Positions 49,796 through 59,864 are shown, numbered from the stretch's first letter. The stretch: 64,000 nt of DNA from Paracrocinitomix sp040880585 (GCA_040880585.1 JBBDID010000035.1:124001-188000); one strand, 5' to 3'. Notes: a model not told the origin generated them from the letters alone. A program made the numbers and translations.

Positions 49796-51736
49796 TTACG
49801 GCTCTACCCACTCCCCGTCAGATTTAATCAATTTGATCAACTCATTCAAAGCATCTTCTTCAGGAATGTTTCTTTTCATAACTTCTTTTTCGCGGTAAAG
49901 GTTAATTTTTCCCTTACCTGATCCCACATATCCATAATCAGCATCTGCCATTTCTCCCGGGCCGTTTACAATACAACCCATTATTCCGATCTTTAATCCC
50001 TTTAAGTGATTGGTTTTTGCACGAATTTTTGCCGTGGTTTCCTGTAAATCAAAAAGTGTCCGCCCACAAGAAGGACAGGAGATATATTCTGTTTTTGAGA
50101 TACGTGTTCGGGTGGCCTGTAATATCCCAAAAGCCGTAGAGGTAATCATTTGTGGTGAAGCCACATGCTGAGCAGAGATCATGATACCATCTCCTTTTCC
50201 ATCAATTAAATGGGCACCAAAATCGGTAGATGAAAAAAGACGAAACTGCTCTTCATTGATTTGGCGGTAGTGGTAATTCATAATTATGGGAACATCAATA
50301 CCTAAGTGCATCAACTCAATGAAAAAGCGACGCATTCCAAAAATGCTGTTTTTTGCCTGGGCATGAACCAGTAAAACAGCCGTTTTATCCGACAATAAAA
50401 CGTTTTTTAAACTATTAATTTCGTCCAAATCAAGTGCGTCTACCTCAATAAAATTAAGCAAAGCACTCTTTTTTAGAGAAGAAGGATACTTTTTTGAAGA
50501 ATGTAAGGGAAAAACGCGCGTTTTTTTTGTGTCGAAATCGGGACGCCAGGCATTTTCTCTACAAATAATACTGAGGGTGCCGGGCAAGTTAAAATCCGGA
50601 ATCAAATCACCGGTAAAAAGGTAATCAACAGCTTGTTCTTTTATGGTCCATTTATCCTCAGAGACATGATACACATAGCCGTAAGCAAACAAATGTGAAG
50701 GCTTGATCTCGTTGAGGTGACTTAAATCAGCTATGACAACGGGAACATGAGAGCCGCCGATATTTATTCGCTCACTGCTCGCCCTTCTGTTATATTCATA
50801 AGGATTATAAGGTAGCGGATAATCAAAACTTTCCACACTAATTTTCCGATTCACATAACGATCTGCCAACATTCGGGCAACAGGAATTTCCAGTTCGGGT
50901 TCTTCAGTAAGTGATACCCTGATCGTATCTCCCAGGCCATCCTCTAATAATGTTCCTATCCCTACAGCAGACTTAATGCGCCCATCTTCTCCTTCACCCG
51001 CCTCTGTCACGCCTAAGTGTAAAGGATACACCCTGCCCCTTTCAATCATTTTTGCTACCAGCAAACGGTAGGCCTGAACCATCACCAAAGGATTGCTGGA
51101 CTTCATGGAGATCACGATATCGTAGAAATCATGCGCTTCACAAACGTCGACAAATTCAAGCGCAGAAATCACCATCCCCAGGGGAGTATCGCCATATCGA
51201 CTCATGATTCGGTCAGATAAAGAACCGTGGTTTGTGCCTATGCGCAAGGCGCGATTTAAACTTTTACAGAGTTGGATGAGGGGGCTGAATTTTTCGTGAA
51301 TCCCCCCCAGCGTTTCCTGATAAGATTCATCTGTATAATCCAGTTGCTCAAACTTTTTCTTGTGCACATAATTTCCCGGATTAATTCTCACCTTTTCAAC
51401 ATATTTAGCGGCAACTTCAGCTGCTTTAGGTGTAAAATGAATGTCGGCAACTAAAGGTGTATTATATCCTGCTTTTAGTAAGTCCTCACGAATTTGTTTT
51501 AAGTTCTCAGCCTCTTTGATAGAGGGGGCGGTAAAGCGTATAATTTCACAACCTGCCTCAATCAGTCGAATAGCTTGCGCTACTGAAGCAGAAGTGTCCA
51601 TGGTATTTGTAGTGGTCATGGATTGAAGGCGAATAGGATTGTCACCACCCACCCCAACATGACCAACCATTACCTCAACCGTTTTTATGCGCTTATAGGA
51701 AGTAAGACTATCACAATATGTTAATTGACTAGACAA
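49796..51736 (-). CDS. ispG: 4-hydroxy-3-methylbut-2-enyl-diphosphate synthase, large type
   Basis: A 646-residue IspG, which uses a [4Fe-4S] cluster to make HMBPP in the MEP isoprenoid pathway. The N-terminal TIM barrel has VGVGGDNPIRLQSMTT and VADIHFTPKAA. The C-terminal iron-sulfur domain has CPSCGRTLFD, GIMGCIVNGPGEM and GYVGSGKGKINLY. It is far longer than the E. coli enzyme (about 370 residues) because of an inserted domain between the two, as in plants, chlamydiae and Bacteroidota. The stop of the upstream hydrolase is directly adjacent to its ATG. Confidence 0.95.
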   Translation of the reverse strand: MSSQLTYCDSLTSYKRIKTVEVMVGHVGVGGDNPIRLQSMTTTNTMDTSASVAQAIRLIEAGCEIIRFTAPSIKEAENLKQIREDLLKAGYNTPLVADIHFTPKAAEVAAKYVEKVRINPGNYVHKKKFEQLDYTDESYQETLGGIHEKFSPLIQLCKSLNRALRIGTNHGSLSDRIMSRYGDTPLGMVISALEFVDVCEAHDFYDIVISMKSSNPLVMVQAYRLLVAKMIERGRVYPLHLGVTEAGEGEDGRIKSAVGIGTLLEDGLGDTIRVSLTEEPELEIPVARMLADRYVNRKISVESFDYPLPYNPYEYNRRASSERINIGGSHVPVVIADLSHLNEIKPSHLFAYGYVYHVSEDKWTIKEQAVDYLFTGDLIPDFNLPGTLSIICRENAWRPDFDTKKTRVFPLHSSKKYPSSLKKSALLNFIEVDALDLDEINSLKNVLLSDKTAVLLVHAQAKNSIFGMRRFFIELMHLGIDVPIIMNYHYRQINEEQFRLFSSTDFGAHLIDGKGDGIMISAQHVASPQMITSTAFGILQATRTRISKTEYISCPSCGRTLFDLQETTAKIRAKTNHLKGLKIGIMGCIVNGPGEMADADYGYVGSGKGKINLYREKEVMKRNIPEEDALNELIKLIKSDGEWVEP

Positions 51737-52687
51737 CTATTCGAGAGAATCTAAAAACTTTAAAATCGCCGAAGGGAATTTCTTGTGTAAAGGAATATTC
51801 GGATCTCCGTAAACCTCTAGTTGTGACGACTGATCTGTTAAGCGGATAAATTTCAGAATGTGATTCATGTTTTTGATGATGACCAACTTCGCTTTTTCAT
51901 TGCTTGCGGCAAGCAGTTTTGCTTCTGAAACAGCAACTTGAATATCAGTAGTGCCGTTAATAATCAAAACAGGGATCTTCAGCCGGGCGATTTCTTCTGT
52001 AGGCGCATACTTCATCCAGGAAATTAAAAAAGGTTGAACAGTAGGGTGCATCAAACTATAGAACATGTCGGGCGTATACTGCAGGGTATCTCCCATAGCC
52101 AGCGTATCCAGTTTTGCATTGACCAGTCCTTGCATTTCAACAGAGAGGCTGGCAGCCAATTGCGTTTTTAAAATCTCATGAATCGGTCGTCCTGCACCTG
52201 CCAGAGAAATGACAGCAGTTACCTTATCATTTTGGTTGGCCGTCAAAAAAGCCACCAAAGAACCCTGACTATGACCCGCTAAAATGACTTTACTATACTG
52301 CTCAGCGTACTTGTCTACCCAGCCTGAAGCATCTGCTAGAAAATCATCAAATGAAAGTGTGCGTGTATCAAAATTTTCAATTTTGCTTTCAGCAATTGAC
52401 CGTTTGTCGTATCGCAAGCAGGCGTAACCGTTTTCAGACAATAGCGCAGACAGCATTTTCAATGAATTGTTTTGCATCAAGCTGTTGTTTCCGTTTCTGT
52501 CTGTTGGGCCTGATCCGGCAATTAAAATAACCAGTGGAACAGAAGAAGCGTCCTGATCTTCAGGAGAAGTTAGTGTTCCACAAATGGTGTAGCCTTCTTT
52601 TGTCGTTAAGGTCACAGCTTCTTCTTTCTGAGAGAAAAGTGTAGCGGTTACTAAAAGACCAAAAAGCAGTAAAAAATAGTTTTTCAT
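51737..52687 (-). CDS. Secreted alpha/beta hydrolase
   Basis: A 316-residue alpha/beta hydrolase with signal peptide (1-19). Motifs are VILIAGSGPTDRNGNN (oxyanion loop), the nucleophile elbow AGHSQGS with Ser 140, an acid around GTTDIQV and His in MNHILKF. Likely a periplasmic esterase of the dienelactone hydrolase-like group; substrate unknown. It sits between metG (2-base gap) and ispG (no gap). Confidence 0.88.
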   Translation of the reverse strand: MKNYFLLLFGLLVTATLFSQKEEAVTLTTKEGYTICGTLTSPEDQDASSVPLVILIAGSGPTDRNGNNSLMQNNSLKMLSALLSENGYACLRYDKRSIAESKIENFDTRTLSFDDFLADASGWVDKYAEQYSKVILAGHSQGSLVAFLTANQNDKVTAVISLAGAGRPIHEILKTQLAASLSVEMQGLVNAKLDTLAMGDTLQYTPDMFYSLMHPTVQPFLISWMKYAPTEEIARLKIPVLIINGTTDIQVAVSEAKLLAASNEKAKLVIIKNMNHILKFIRLTDQSSQLEVYGDPNIPLHKKFPSAILKFLDSLE

Positions 52688-52689
52688 AC

Positions 52690-54747
52690 TTATCTAATTT
52701 CTGCACCGGGAGGGAAACCTTTTTCGGGATGGACAAAGCTCAATTTCCCGTTTTCATCCTCAGCCATTAAAATCATTCCCTGACTTTCAACCCCTCTGAT
52801 TTTTCGAGGAGACAGGTTGAGTAAAACACTTACTTTTTTACCAATGACTTCATCAGCAGAATAATGTTCAGCTATTCCCGACACAATGGTTCTTGTATCC
52901 AGACCTGTATTGACGGTGATTTTTAACAACTTATCCGCTTTTGGCACTTTTTCAGCGGCTGTAATTTCACCTACCCGAATATCCATCTTCATAAAATCAT
53001 CAAAAGAAATCGTTTCTTTTTGAGGAGAAAGTTCAGATGGGCTTTCCTTTACATGCTCTTTTAGTCTGTCGATTTGGCGATTAACATAATCTTCCTCCAC
53101 CTTTGAAATCAAAATAGACGCTTCATTGATGGGATCTCCGGTTTCTAAAAGATTTGATTTCCCGGCATCTTGCCATGAAAAGTCAGATAAATTAAGAAAG
53201 TCTGCAATTTTCTTAGCTTTTTGTGGTAAAAAAGGGGAAAAAACAATACTCAGGTTGGCCGTGATTTGTAGCGCAATATTCATAATGGTTTCTACCCTTT
53301 TCAGGTCTGTTTTTGCCAGTTTCCAGGGCTCAGTTTCTGCCAGGTATTTATTTCCTAATCGAGCTAAATTCATAGCTTCTGCTTGCGCTTCACGCAAACG
53401 GTATCTTTTGATAAGGCTTGCAATTTTATCCGGATATTCAGATAAGGCAGAGATGACATCCTCATCTACTTTTTCAAGTTTTCCTATAGAAGGAACTTTT
53501 CCGTTAAAATATTTATGGGTGAGAACGATTGCCCGGTTGACAAAATTCCCCAGAATATCTGCCAATTCATTATTGATCCTGTTCTGAAACTCTTTCCAGG
53601 TAAACTCACTGTCCTTACTTTCAGGAGCAATAGAAGTCAACACATACTTTAATTCATCAACTTTATCCGGGTTTTCAGCTAGAAACTCATGCAGCCAAAC
53701 CGCCCAATTTCTGGAAGTTGAAAATTTATCTCCTTCAAGGTTTAAAAACTCATAGGCAGGAACATTGTCAGGTAAAATCAGATCTCCATGTTCTTTCAAT
53801 AAAACAGGAAAAATAATGGCGTGAAATACAATGTTATCTTTCCCAATGAAATGAACCAATTTGCGGTCTCCCGACCAGTAATCTTTCCAGTTTTTATTGT
53901 TTTTCAGTGCCCATTCTTTTGTGGCAGAGATGTATCCGATAGGCGCATCTAACCAGACATACAATACTTTTCCATCTGCACCCTCCACCGGAACCTCCAC
54001 ACCCCAGTCCAAATCCCGGGTCATAGCTCTGGCTTGTAAACCCCCGTCAATCCAACTCATACACTGACCAATGACTTGATTTCTCCACAGAGAAGGGTCA
54101 TGCTGCTGTTTGCCGTCCAGTTCGCCGGCCTTAATCCATTTCTTTAACCAGTCTTCATGGCGCTCCAACGGCAAAAACCAATGAGAGGTTTCTTTTAGTA
54201 CCGGAGGCTCACCACTCAAAACCGAACGTGGGTTTTTTAGCTCTGTTGGACTTAAGGTTGAACCACACTTTTCACATTGGTCACCGTACGCCTCTTCATA
54301 ACCACAAGATGGACAAGTACCCGTAATGTAACGGTCGGCAAGAAATTGTTTGAACTTTTCATCATAGTATTGCTCAGTTGTTTTCTCTACAAAACTTCCT
54401 TTTTTATTCAGTACCGTGAAATACTCCTGAGCTGTTTCGTGATGAACTTTATTTGAAGTCCTGGAATAGATGTCAAAAGAGATGTCAAAATCCTCAAATG
54501 CTTTTGCATTAATCGCATGATATTTATCGACAATTTCTTGAGGAGTAATTCCTTCTTTTTTTGCGCGCAACGTAATGGCAGCACCATGTTCATCACTTCC
54601 GCAAACAAACAAAACATCCTCTTCCTGCATCCGTAAAAATCGCACAAAAATATCCGCCGGTAAATAGACCCCGGCAACATGTCCCAAATGAAGGGGGCCG
54701 TTGGCATAAGGTAAAGCGGCAGTAACTGTATATGTATTTTTTGACAT
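52690..54747 (-). CDS. metG: Methionyl-tRNA synthetase with C-terminal tRNA-binding domain
   Basis: A 685-residue class I synthetase. HIGH-type motif in ALPYANGPLHLGH near residues 11-22. The KMSKS-type motif reads KFSTSRN. A zinc knuckle CPSCG and CEKCG lies in the CP domain. The C-terminal EMAP/Trbp111-like domain (about 580-685) has MDIRVGEITAAEKVPKADKL and is expected to grip tRNA and aid dimerisation. It is the first gene of a four-gene minus-strand run. Confidence 0.96.
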   Translation of the reverse strand: MSKNTYTVTAALPYANGPLHLGHVAGVYLPADIFVRFLRMQEEDVLFVCGSDEHGAAITLRAKKEGITPQEIVDKYHAINAKAFEDFDISFDIYSRTSNKVHHETAQEYFTVLNKKGSFVEKTTEQYYDEKFKQFLADRYITGTCPSCGYEEAYGDQCEKCGSTLSPTELKNPRSVLSGEPPVLKETSHWFLPLERHEDWLKKWIKAGELDGKQQHDPSLWRNQVIGQCMSWIDGGLQARAMTRDLDWGVEVPVEGADGKVLYVWLDAPIGYISATKEWALKNNKNWKDYWSGDRKLVHFIGKDNIVFHAIIFPVLLKEHGDLILPDNVPAYEFLNLEGDKFSTSRNWAVWLHEFLAENPDKVDELKYVLTSIAPESKDSEFTWKEFQNRINNELADILGNFVNRAIVLTHKYFNGKVPSIGKLEKVDEDVISALSEYPDKIASLIKRYRLREAQAEAMNLARLGNKYLAETEPWKLAKTDLKRVETIMNIALQITANLSIVFSPFLPQKAKKIADFLNLSDFSWQDAGKSNLLETGDPINEASILISKVEEDYVNRQIDRLKEHVKESPSELSPQKETISFDDFMKMDIRVGEITAAEKVPKADKLLKITVNTGLDTRTIVSGIAEHYSADEVIGKKVSVLLNLSPRKIRGVESQGMILMAEDENGKLSFVHPEKGFPPGAEIR

Positions 54748-54820
54748 TGAACTCCTTTAAAGTCTAACAAAGATAAGTTTTGTTTCTATATTCACAGGAC
54801 AAACCAAGGAAGATTCAACT

Positions 54821-55696
54821 GTGAAGAAAATTAGAGTGGTATCCCCGGCAAAATCAATTAATAAGACGATTGTTGAAGCAGCTCAAAAATGGCTGGAGCA
54901 AAAAGGATTTCAGGTATCGGTATCTCCTAATGCTATTGGAGAACACAACTATTTTTCAGGGTCGGATGAAGCGCGTTTGGCAGATTTACAAGCGGCAATG
55001 GATGATGAAGAATTAGATGTGATTTTATGTGCACGTGGAGGCTATGGTTCTGTGAGATTGGTGGACAAGTTAAATTATTCCGGATGTATAAAAAAGCCCA
55101 AACTTATATTGGGGTATTCAGACATTACCGTTTTTCACAACCGGATGAATATTATGGGATTCCCTTCCGGTCATACGACGGCGCCGCTTAACTTTAATGA
55201 GAATACTCCTGAAGCGTTGGAATCGCTTTACCGGCTGATTATGGGTAAAGGAAACCGATATGAAATACCGGCACATGAGCAAAACCGAACAGGAGAAGTA
55301 ACAGCTGAGGTGGTGGGTGGAAATTTATCCATTATTGCCTCACTGATTGGAACCAATGACGATTTGGATGTACAAGGAAAAATCCTTTTTGTAGAAGAGG
55401 TGGGAGAAGCGATATACTCCATTGACCGCATGTTTCACTCACTGAAAAAATCAGGAAAACTGGAAAGCTTGAAGGGGTTGATAGTGGGAGGAATGAGCGC
55501 AATAAAAGATTCTGCCGTGCCTTTTGGAAAAAAAGTAGAGGAAGTGATCAGTGAGCTGGTGAGTGAATATGATTTCCCCCTTTGTTTTAACTTTCCCGCC
55601 GGGCATATTGATGATAATCGCGCAATTTTACTGGGAACAGAGGCAAAGCTGCAAGTAGGCACCGACCAAACCATTTTTACCCAAACACAAGGATAG
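54821..55696 (+). CDS. S66 family LD-carboxypeptidase
   Basis: A 291-residue peptidase S66 protein with GTG start. Catalytic residues by family position: Ser 100 in GYSDIT, Glu 192 in VEEVGEAIYSIDRM and His 262 in PAGHIDDN. The family trims the L,D-linked terminal D-Ala from murein tetrapeptides during peptidoglycan recycling. No signal peptide, consistent with a cytoplasmic enzyme. A paralogue with Tat signal is at 58743-59762. Confidence 0.93.
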   Translation: MKKIRVVSPAKSINKTIVEAAQKWLEQKGFQVSVSPNAIGEHNYFSGSDEARLADLQAAMDDEELDVILCARGGYGSVRLVDKLNYSGCIKKPKLILGYSDITVFHNRMNIMGFPSGHTTAPLNFNENTPEALESLYRLIMGKGNRYEIPAHEQNRTGEVTAEVVGGNLSIIASLIGTNDDLDVQGKILFVEEVGEAIYSIDRMFHSLKKSGKLESLKGLIVGGMSAIKDSAVPFGKKVEEVISELVSEYDFPLCFNFPAGHIDDNRAILLGTEAKLQVGTDQTIFTQTQG

Positions 55697-55703
55697 AAAT
55701 TTG

Positions 55704-55711
55704 TACTTTTG
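55704..55711 (+). promoter_or_regulatory. -7 box for the glycosyltransferase at 55719
   Basis: TACTTTTG matches TAnnTTTG and ends 7 bases before the ATG at 55719, in favour of that start over the upstream TTG. Confidence 0.5.
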
Positions 55712-55718
55712 GCGACGC

Positions 55719-56435
55719 ATGAGCAAACATCCCCTACTGACAATTGTATTGCCCTGTTATAATCCCCCCGAAGGATGGACAGAAAGGGTGCTTGCATCCA
55801 TGAAAACGATAAAGGAGCAGCTTAAAGATGAGGTGTCAGAAATAAATTTATTGATCGTAAATGATGGATCAACTCAAAACTTTTTACCCCAGCACAAGGA
55901 GGTAATAACAAAAGAAATACCGGCGGTGCGTTTTGTTGAATATGAGAAAAACAGAGGAAAAGGGCAGGCACTTAGAAAAGGGGTAGAAAAAATTAAAGAA
56001 GGATTGATTGTTTATACGGACATTGATTTTCCTTATCAGGAAGACTCGTTGGTTGCAGTGGCTAGAAGTTTAATGGAGGGTAATGAAGTAGCGCTCGGTC
56101 ACCGGGGAAAAGACTATTATGATAAAACGCCCTGGTTCAGAAAAGTTGTTTCCAAAACGCTCAGGTGGGTGCTGAAAACATTTTTGCGATTGCCAACAGA
56201 TGATTCACAATGCGGACTCAAAGGCTTTGATCAAACCGGGGCAAGCGTATTTTTAAATACAAAGATCGATCGTTTTTTATTTGACCTTGAGTTTATAAAG
56301 TTGTCGGCAAAACGCAAATTAAAAATCGCTTTAGTAACTGTTGAACTGAAGCCGGATGTTGTGTTTTCAAGAGTGAATGGAAGGGTATTGCTTCGGGAGT
56401 TTGGTAATTTTTTAACGATCCTCTTCAGAAAATGA
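55719..56435 (+). CDS. Family 2 glycosyltransferase
   Basis: A 238-residue GT-A glycosyltransferase: LTIVLPCYNPPEGW at the N terminus, LLIVNDGST, NRGKGQALRKG, the donor metal-binding site YTDIDFPYQ and the acceptor-side DDSQCGLKGF motif. It resembles dolichyl/polyprenyl-phosphate sugar transferases (DPM/DPG1-like). It lacks the C-terminal membrane helices of some such enzymes. Convergent with a GT-C-like membrane protein, overlapping it by 24 bases; a polyprenyl-phosphate sugar made here could be the donor for that protein. Confidence 0.9.
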   Translation: MSKHPLLTIVLPCYNPPEGWTERVLASMKTIKEQLKDEVSEINLLIVNDGSTQNFLPQHKEVITKEIPAVRFVEYEKNRGKGQALRKGVEKIKEGLIVYTDIDFPYQEDSLVAVARSLMEGNEVALGHRGKDYYDKTPWFRKVVSKTLRWVLKTFLRLPTDDSQCGLKGFDQTGASVFLNTKIDRFLFDLEFIKLSAKRKLKIALVTVELKPDVVFSRVNGRVLLREFGNFLTILFRK

Positions 56436-58712
56436 ATTTTTTTTGATCCAATAATTATTGTAGATCAGGTATTCATCTCCCCCTATTTTTCCACTACTGA
56501 ACAAAGGAGCGCCATCTGATTTTCGAATCAACAACTCATCCAAAATATAAGGCTCACGACTTCTGTTGCCCGCCATGATGATTTTGATGATTTTCATTTC
56601 TTTTGTGATCGTAAAATTGAGTTCACAGAACATCCAATGGCCAACAATATGTGTACTTTGTTTGATGTCGTAGGTGTCGAGCCACTCTGATTTTTTATCC
56701 CCTCTGTACTGGGCTTCAGCAAAACACATCAGATCTGCCCGGTCTACATAATAATTGAACCAAAAACTTACCGTGTAATTGCCTTCTTCCAGATCTTCGG
56801 TAGCCAAACTATAGACCTCATCATAGTCCATTTTAATTCGCTCAAAACTCCCCTTTCCTTTTAAGCTTTCAGAGCGTTTATCGTCCCACGATTCATAGAT
56901 AAACCAGGGATCTGCTACAGTAGATTTCCAATCTTCACCTACTTCATAAACTGCTTTTTCATGGAGTTCTTTTACCTGATGAAAGTAAAAATCAGTATTC
57001 CACGTATCCCGATCAAAAGTAAAGACGGTAAATCGATCATTTTCAAATTGCAGTTTATTGTGATGCGCATAGACCATAGGTAGTTCGGTATCCTTTAAAT
57101 AAGCATCATTGATTATGAGCGCGATTTTTGCGTCTTTGGGCAAATCATCAAGCAGTTCCTTTTCCACAAATTCAGGACCAAAGAGATTGTTGAATTTAAT
57201 GGCTTCTTGTTGCGATTGTCTGGATGAAACGGCGTTAAGCATAGGCAAGCCGGTATGATAAGAGATCATAAAAGCATCAAAATTGGCTTTTTCTTCTCCC
57301 AACAACATCATATTTTCACTGGACATGTGTGTAAAAGGCAAGAGAATAAAGGCATCATATTTTGCGGTGTCTATGTGGGCAATGGTTTCTTTAAGCGGAT
57401 TTTCAAGCTGCTCTTTTTGGAAGGTATTTTTATGTTGACTAATGACGTTTGCAACATCTGTCAATACTTTATTTGATTCTACAAAGTAAAAAGCAATACC
57501 TACAAAAAACACCAGAGAAAAACCAAAGCGTTTCCCCTCTCGTCTATAGATATGATAAAATGCAACGATACTTGCTGTTGTCACTACGTAAAAGAAAATC
57601 CATGAAAAACGACCCAACACCCGAAATTGCTTTAAAGGGCCAATGTAGTCGGGAATCCAGCGAAACCACTCAAACTTAAAAGGAAAACAAAAGGAAAAAA
57701 TCAAGAGGAGATAAGCAGCAATAAAAAACTGAAAAAGTTCATGTCTGAACAACAGTCGAAGGGGAAGTGTTTTTCTTTTAACAAAGGAATACACCAAACT
57801 GATGAGAAAAAAAAGCAGGGTGGCGGCACCTACGTACGACCACGTTTCCCAACTTTTCATCCGTACACCTATCCAATTGACAAACTCATTTAGGGGTCCA
57901 TAAGGAGCAGCAATAACAGAGCTCCAGGCGCCAAATAAATTGTAAAACCCGCCGGGTGTGTCAATTCGATCTACGTGTGTATCGGTGGTAAAAACAAGGA
58001 TTCTAAAAAGTAAAAAGGGAGTAATAAGTTGAATGGTAGTAAAACCCACTGCATTTTTCCACTCGCCGCGATTATAAGCATAAACGACCAGCCAATACAC
58101 GGCACAAAAAAGTGCAAGAATAACGCCCAAATAGGGATGCGTAAAGAAAAAGGCCATGATGTATAAAAAGGAAATCACCGACCAGAGAGCAGGGCGGCCC
58201 TGCCGACATTGAATGAGTATCCACCACATCATAGGAATTGCAAAGACATAAGAAAGGGCAAAATGCCCGGTCAACCTTCCCAGTTGAGGCGCCATGTAAG
58301 TGATCGCAACAGCAGCAGCGATTGCCCATAAATGCGTTACCTTATAATGTCGGAAAATCAGAAATAAAAAAACAGAGCAGATAGGGTATGAAAGCAGCAT
58401 CAACACATTCAAAATCCCAATCCCCACACTTGCCAGACCCAATTGACCGATTAACCAGGATAAAAGCGGGTGAGCGTCTGTGTAAACAATGTGTTCGTAA
58501 TACGGGTAATTCATCCCTCCAAAATGCCAGAAAGAGGCGTCATGTTTTGCGTGGAACAAGTAACTGTAATAGTTTTTAATGCCATCACCCCCCGGGGCAA
58601 ATAAATAGTCATTTGGATGAAGCAACACCTCATGGAAATAGTAAAAAAGCACCAGAGCAGATATAAGAAAAGTAAGCGCCGGAAATTTGAGCCTTTTTAG
58701 GAAGCCTAGCAT
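56412..58712 (-). CDS. Multi-spanning membrane protein, GT-C glycosyltransferase-like
   Basis: With the ATG at 58712 the protein has 766 residues; the ATG at 58742 would add ten. About eleven transmembrane helices fill the first 430 residues, and a large extracytoplasmic beta-rich domain follows. The first periplasmic loop carries FAPGGDGIKNYY and TDAHPLLSW, with Asp and His residues positioned like those of GT-C catalytic loops. This suggests a lipid-linked-sugar-dependent transferase, but the family is not firmly identified. It is directly downstream of the Tat-signal LD-carboxypeptidase. Confidence 0.75.
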   Translation of the reverse strand: MLGFLKRLKFPALTFLISALVLFYYFHEVLLHPNDYLFAPGGDGIKNYYSYLFHAKHDASFWHFGGMNYPYYEHIVYTDAHPLLSWLIGQLGLASVGIGILNVLMLLSYPICSVFLFLIFRHYKVTHLWAIAAAVAITYMAPQLGRLTGHFALSYVFAIPMMWWILIQCRQGRPALWSVISFLYIMAFFFTHPYLGVILALFCAVYWLVVYAYNRGEWKNAVGFTTIQLITPFLLFRILVFTTDTHVDRIDTPGGFYNLFGAWSSVIAAPYGPLNEFVNWIGVRMKSWETWSYVGAATLLFFLISLVYSFVKRKTLPLRLLFRHELFQFFIAAYLLLIFSFCFPFKFEWFRWIPDYIGPLKQFRVLGRFSWIFFYVVTTASIVAFYHIYRREGKRFGFSLVFFVGIAFYFVESNKVLTDVANVISQHKNTFQKEQLENPLKETIAHIDTAKYDAFILLPFTHMSSENMMLLGEEKANFDAFMISYHTGLPMLNAVSSRQSQQEAIKFNNLFGPEFVEKELLDDLPKDAKIALIINDAYLKDTELPMVYAHHNKLQFENDRFTVFTFDRDTWNTDFYFHQVKELHEKAVYEVGEDWKSTVADPWFIYESWDDKRSESLKGKGSFERIKMDYDEVYSLATEDLEEGNYTVSFWFNYYVDRADLMCFAEAQYRGDKKSEWLDTYDIKQSTHIVGHWMFCELNFTITKEMKIIKIIMAGNRSREPYILDELLIRKSDGAPLFSSGKIGGDEYLIYNNYWIKKNSFSEEDR

Positions 58713-58742
58713 AGTTAAAATTGAGTCAGTAAAGATAAACAT

Positions 58743-59762
58743 TTAACTAATCACAGACTTTTCTATTGTGCGAAGGATAAATCCTGCCGTGTTGATCTCT
58801 GCGTTTACACCAATTGGCAAAGTAAATTTAGGACCGATATGACCAAAACTAGCACCTTGAAACACAGGAAAAGGAACCGCTGAAAAATGCTGCTCAAAGA
58901 CTTCTTCCAGTGTAAAAGACTTTTCCGGTTCTTCGGGTTCACATTTTCTGAAAGAGCCAAGCACCAAGCCATTGATTTTTTTAAAAACACCGGCCTGCTT
59001 CAGCTGCCACAGCATACGATCTACCCGATAAGGTTCTTCCTTGATCTCTTCAAGGAACAGTATTTTTTTGCTCCAATTGGGTTCATACGAGGTGCCAATC
59101 ATGCTTGAGATGACAGTCAAATTTCCCCCCACCAATCGACCCTGAGCCTTGCCGCTACTCCATACTTTTTGCACTTCTTCACTGTCTGATGGGTTTTTCA
59201 TTTCATAGGGATGACCCAAAACAGTTGCTTTAATTACCTCATTGGTGGTAAAATCATCCCAGGATGAATAACCACAAGGGCCATGAAAAGTAAACAAACC
59301 TGTTTTGAGATAAATGGCGTTGATCAAAGATGTAATGTCACTAAATCCCATAATCACTTTAGGGTGTTTGGCAATTATATCAAAATCCAATAAGTCCAGC
59401 ATTCGGCTGCAGCCCCAACCGCCGCGCATGGTTAAAATTCCATGGATAGAATCATCTTCTACCATTTCCATGAATTCTTTTGCCCGCATTTCATCTGAGC
59501 CGGCCAGATAGCCTTTTTGCTCATAATTGGTTGGCCCAACCTTGGTTAAAAAACCGAGGTCACCCAATATCTGTTGAATTTTAGTGATGTGATATTTATT
59601 CCAGATAGATCCGGCGGGGGCAGTGAGGCCAATTGTTTGACCTTTGATTAATCCTTTTGGCTTGAGAATAGGTTCGGACAACTCCTGATTTTCAAAAGAA
59701 GAGAGTAAATAGCTTCCTGCGGCTAAGGCAGAAGTACGGGCGATAAATTTTCTGCGATTCAT
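58743..59762 (-). CDS. S66 family LD-carboxypeptidase with Tat-type signal
   Basis: A 339-residue peptidase S66 protein. Residues 1-25 (NRRKFIARTSALAAGSYLLSS) look like a twin-arginine signal, so it is likely exported folded. Catalytic Ser 141 is in MGFSDIT; the Glu is in LEEIKEEPYRVDRM; the His is in FGHIGPK. Activity: L,D-carboxypeptidase on murein tetrapeptides. The second S66 enzyme at 54821 has no signal, so the pair may work on opposite sides of the membrane. Its stop is directly adjacent to the upstream ATG candidate of the GT-C-like gene. Confidence 0.9.
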   Translation of the reverse strand: MNRRKFIARTSALAAGSYLLSSFENQELSEPILKPKGLIKGQTIGLTAPAGSIWNKYHITKIQQILGDLGFLTKVGPTNYEQKGYLAGSDEMRAKEFMEMVEDDSIHGILTMRGGWGCSRMLDLLDFDIIAKHPKVIMGFSDITSLINAIYLKTGLFTFHGPCGYSSWDDFTTNEVIKATVLGHPYEMKNPSDSEEVQKVWSSGKAQGRLVGGNLTVISSMIGTSYEPNWSKKILFLEEIKEEPYRVDRMLWQLKQAGVFKKINGLVLGSFRKCEPEEPEKSFTLEEVFEQHFSAVPFPVFQGASFGHIGPKFTLPIGVNAEINTAGFILRTIEKSVIS

Positions 59763-59824
59763 GCAATTAAATTACACATTCTTGATGATTCAGCGGTTAG
59801 CAGCAGATAAATTGTTGATACAGC

Positions 59825-59860
59825 TACCACACGATCCGTCAGCTGACGGATCGTGTGGTA
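59825..59860. repeat. 36-bp perfect palindrome
   Basis: Each half is TACCACACGATCCGTCAG, followed by its exact reverse complement, with no spacer. Its core CCGTCAGCTGACGG resembles the core CCGCCAGCTGGCGG at 62287-62300. It lies 130 bp upstream of the GIY-YIG gene. There is no T run, so it is probably not a simple terminator. Confidence 0.9.
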
Positions 59861-59864
59861 AAGT

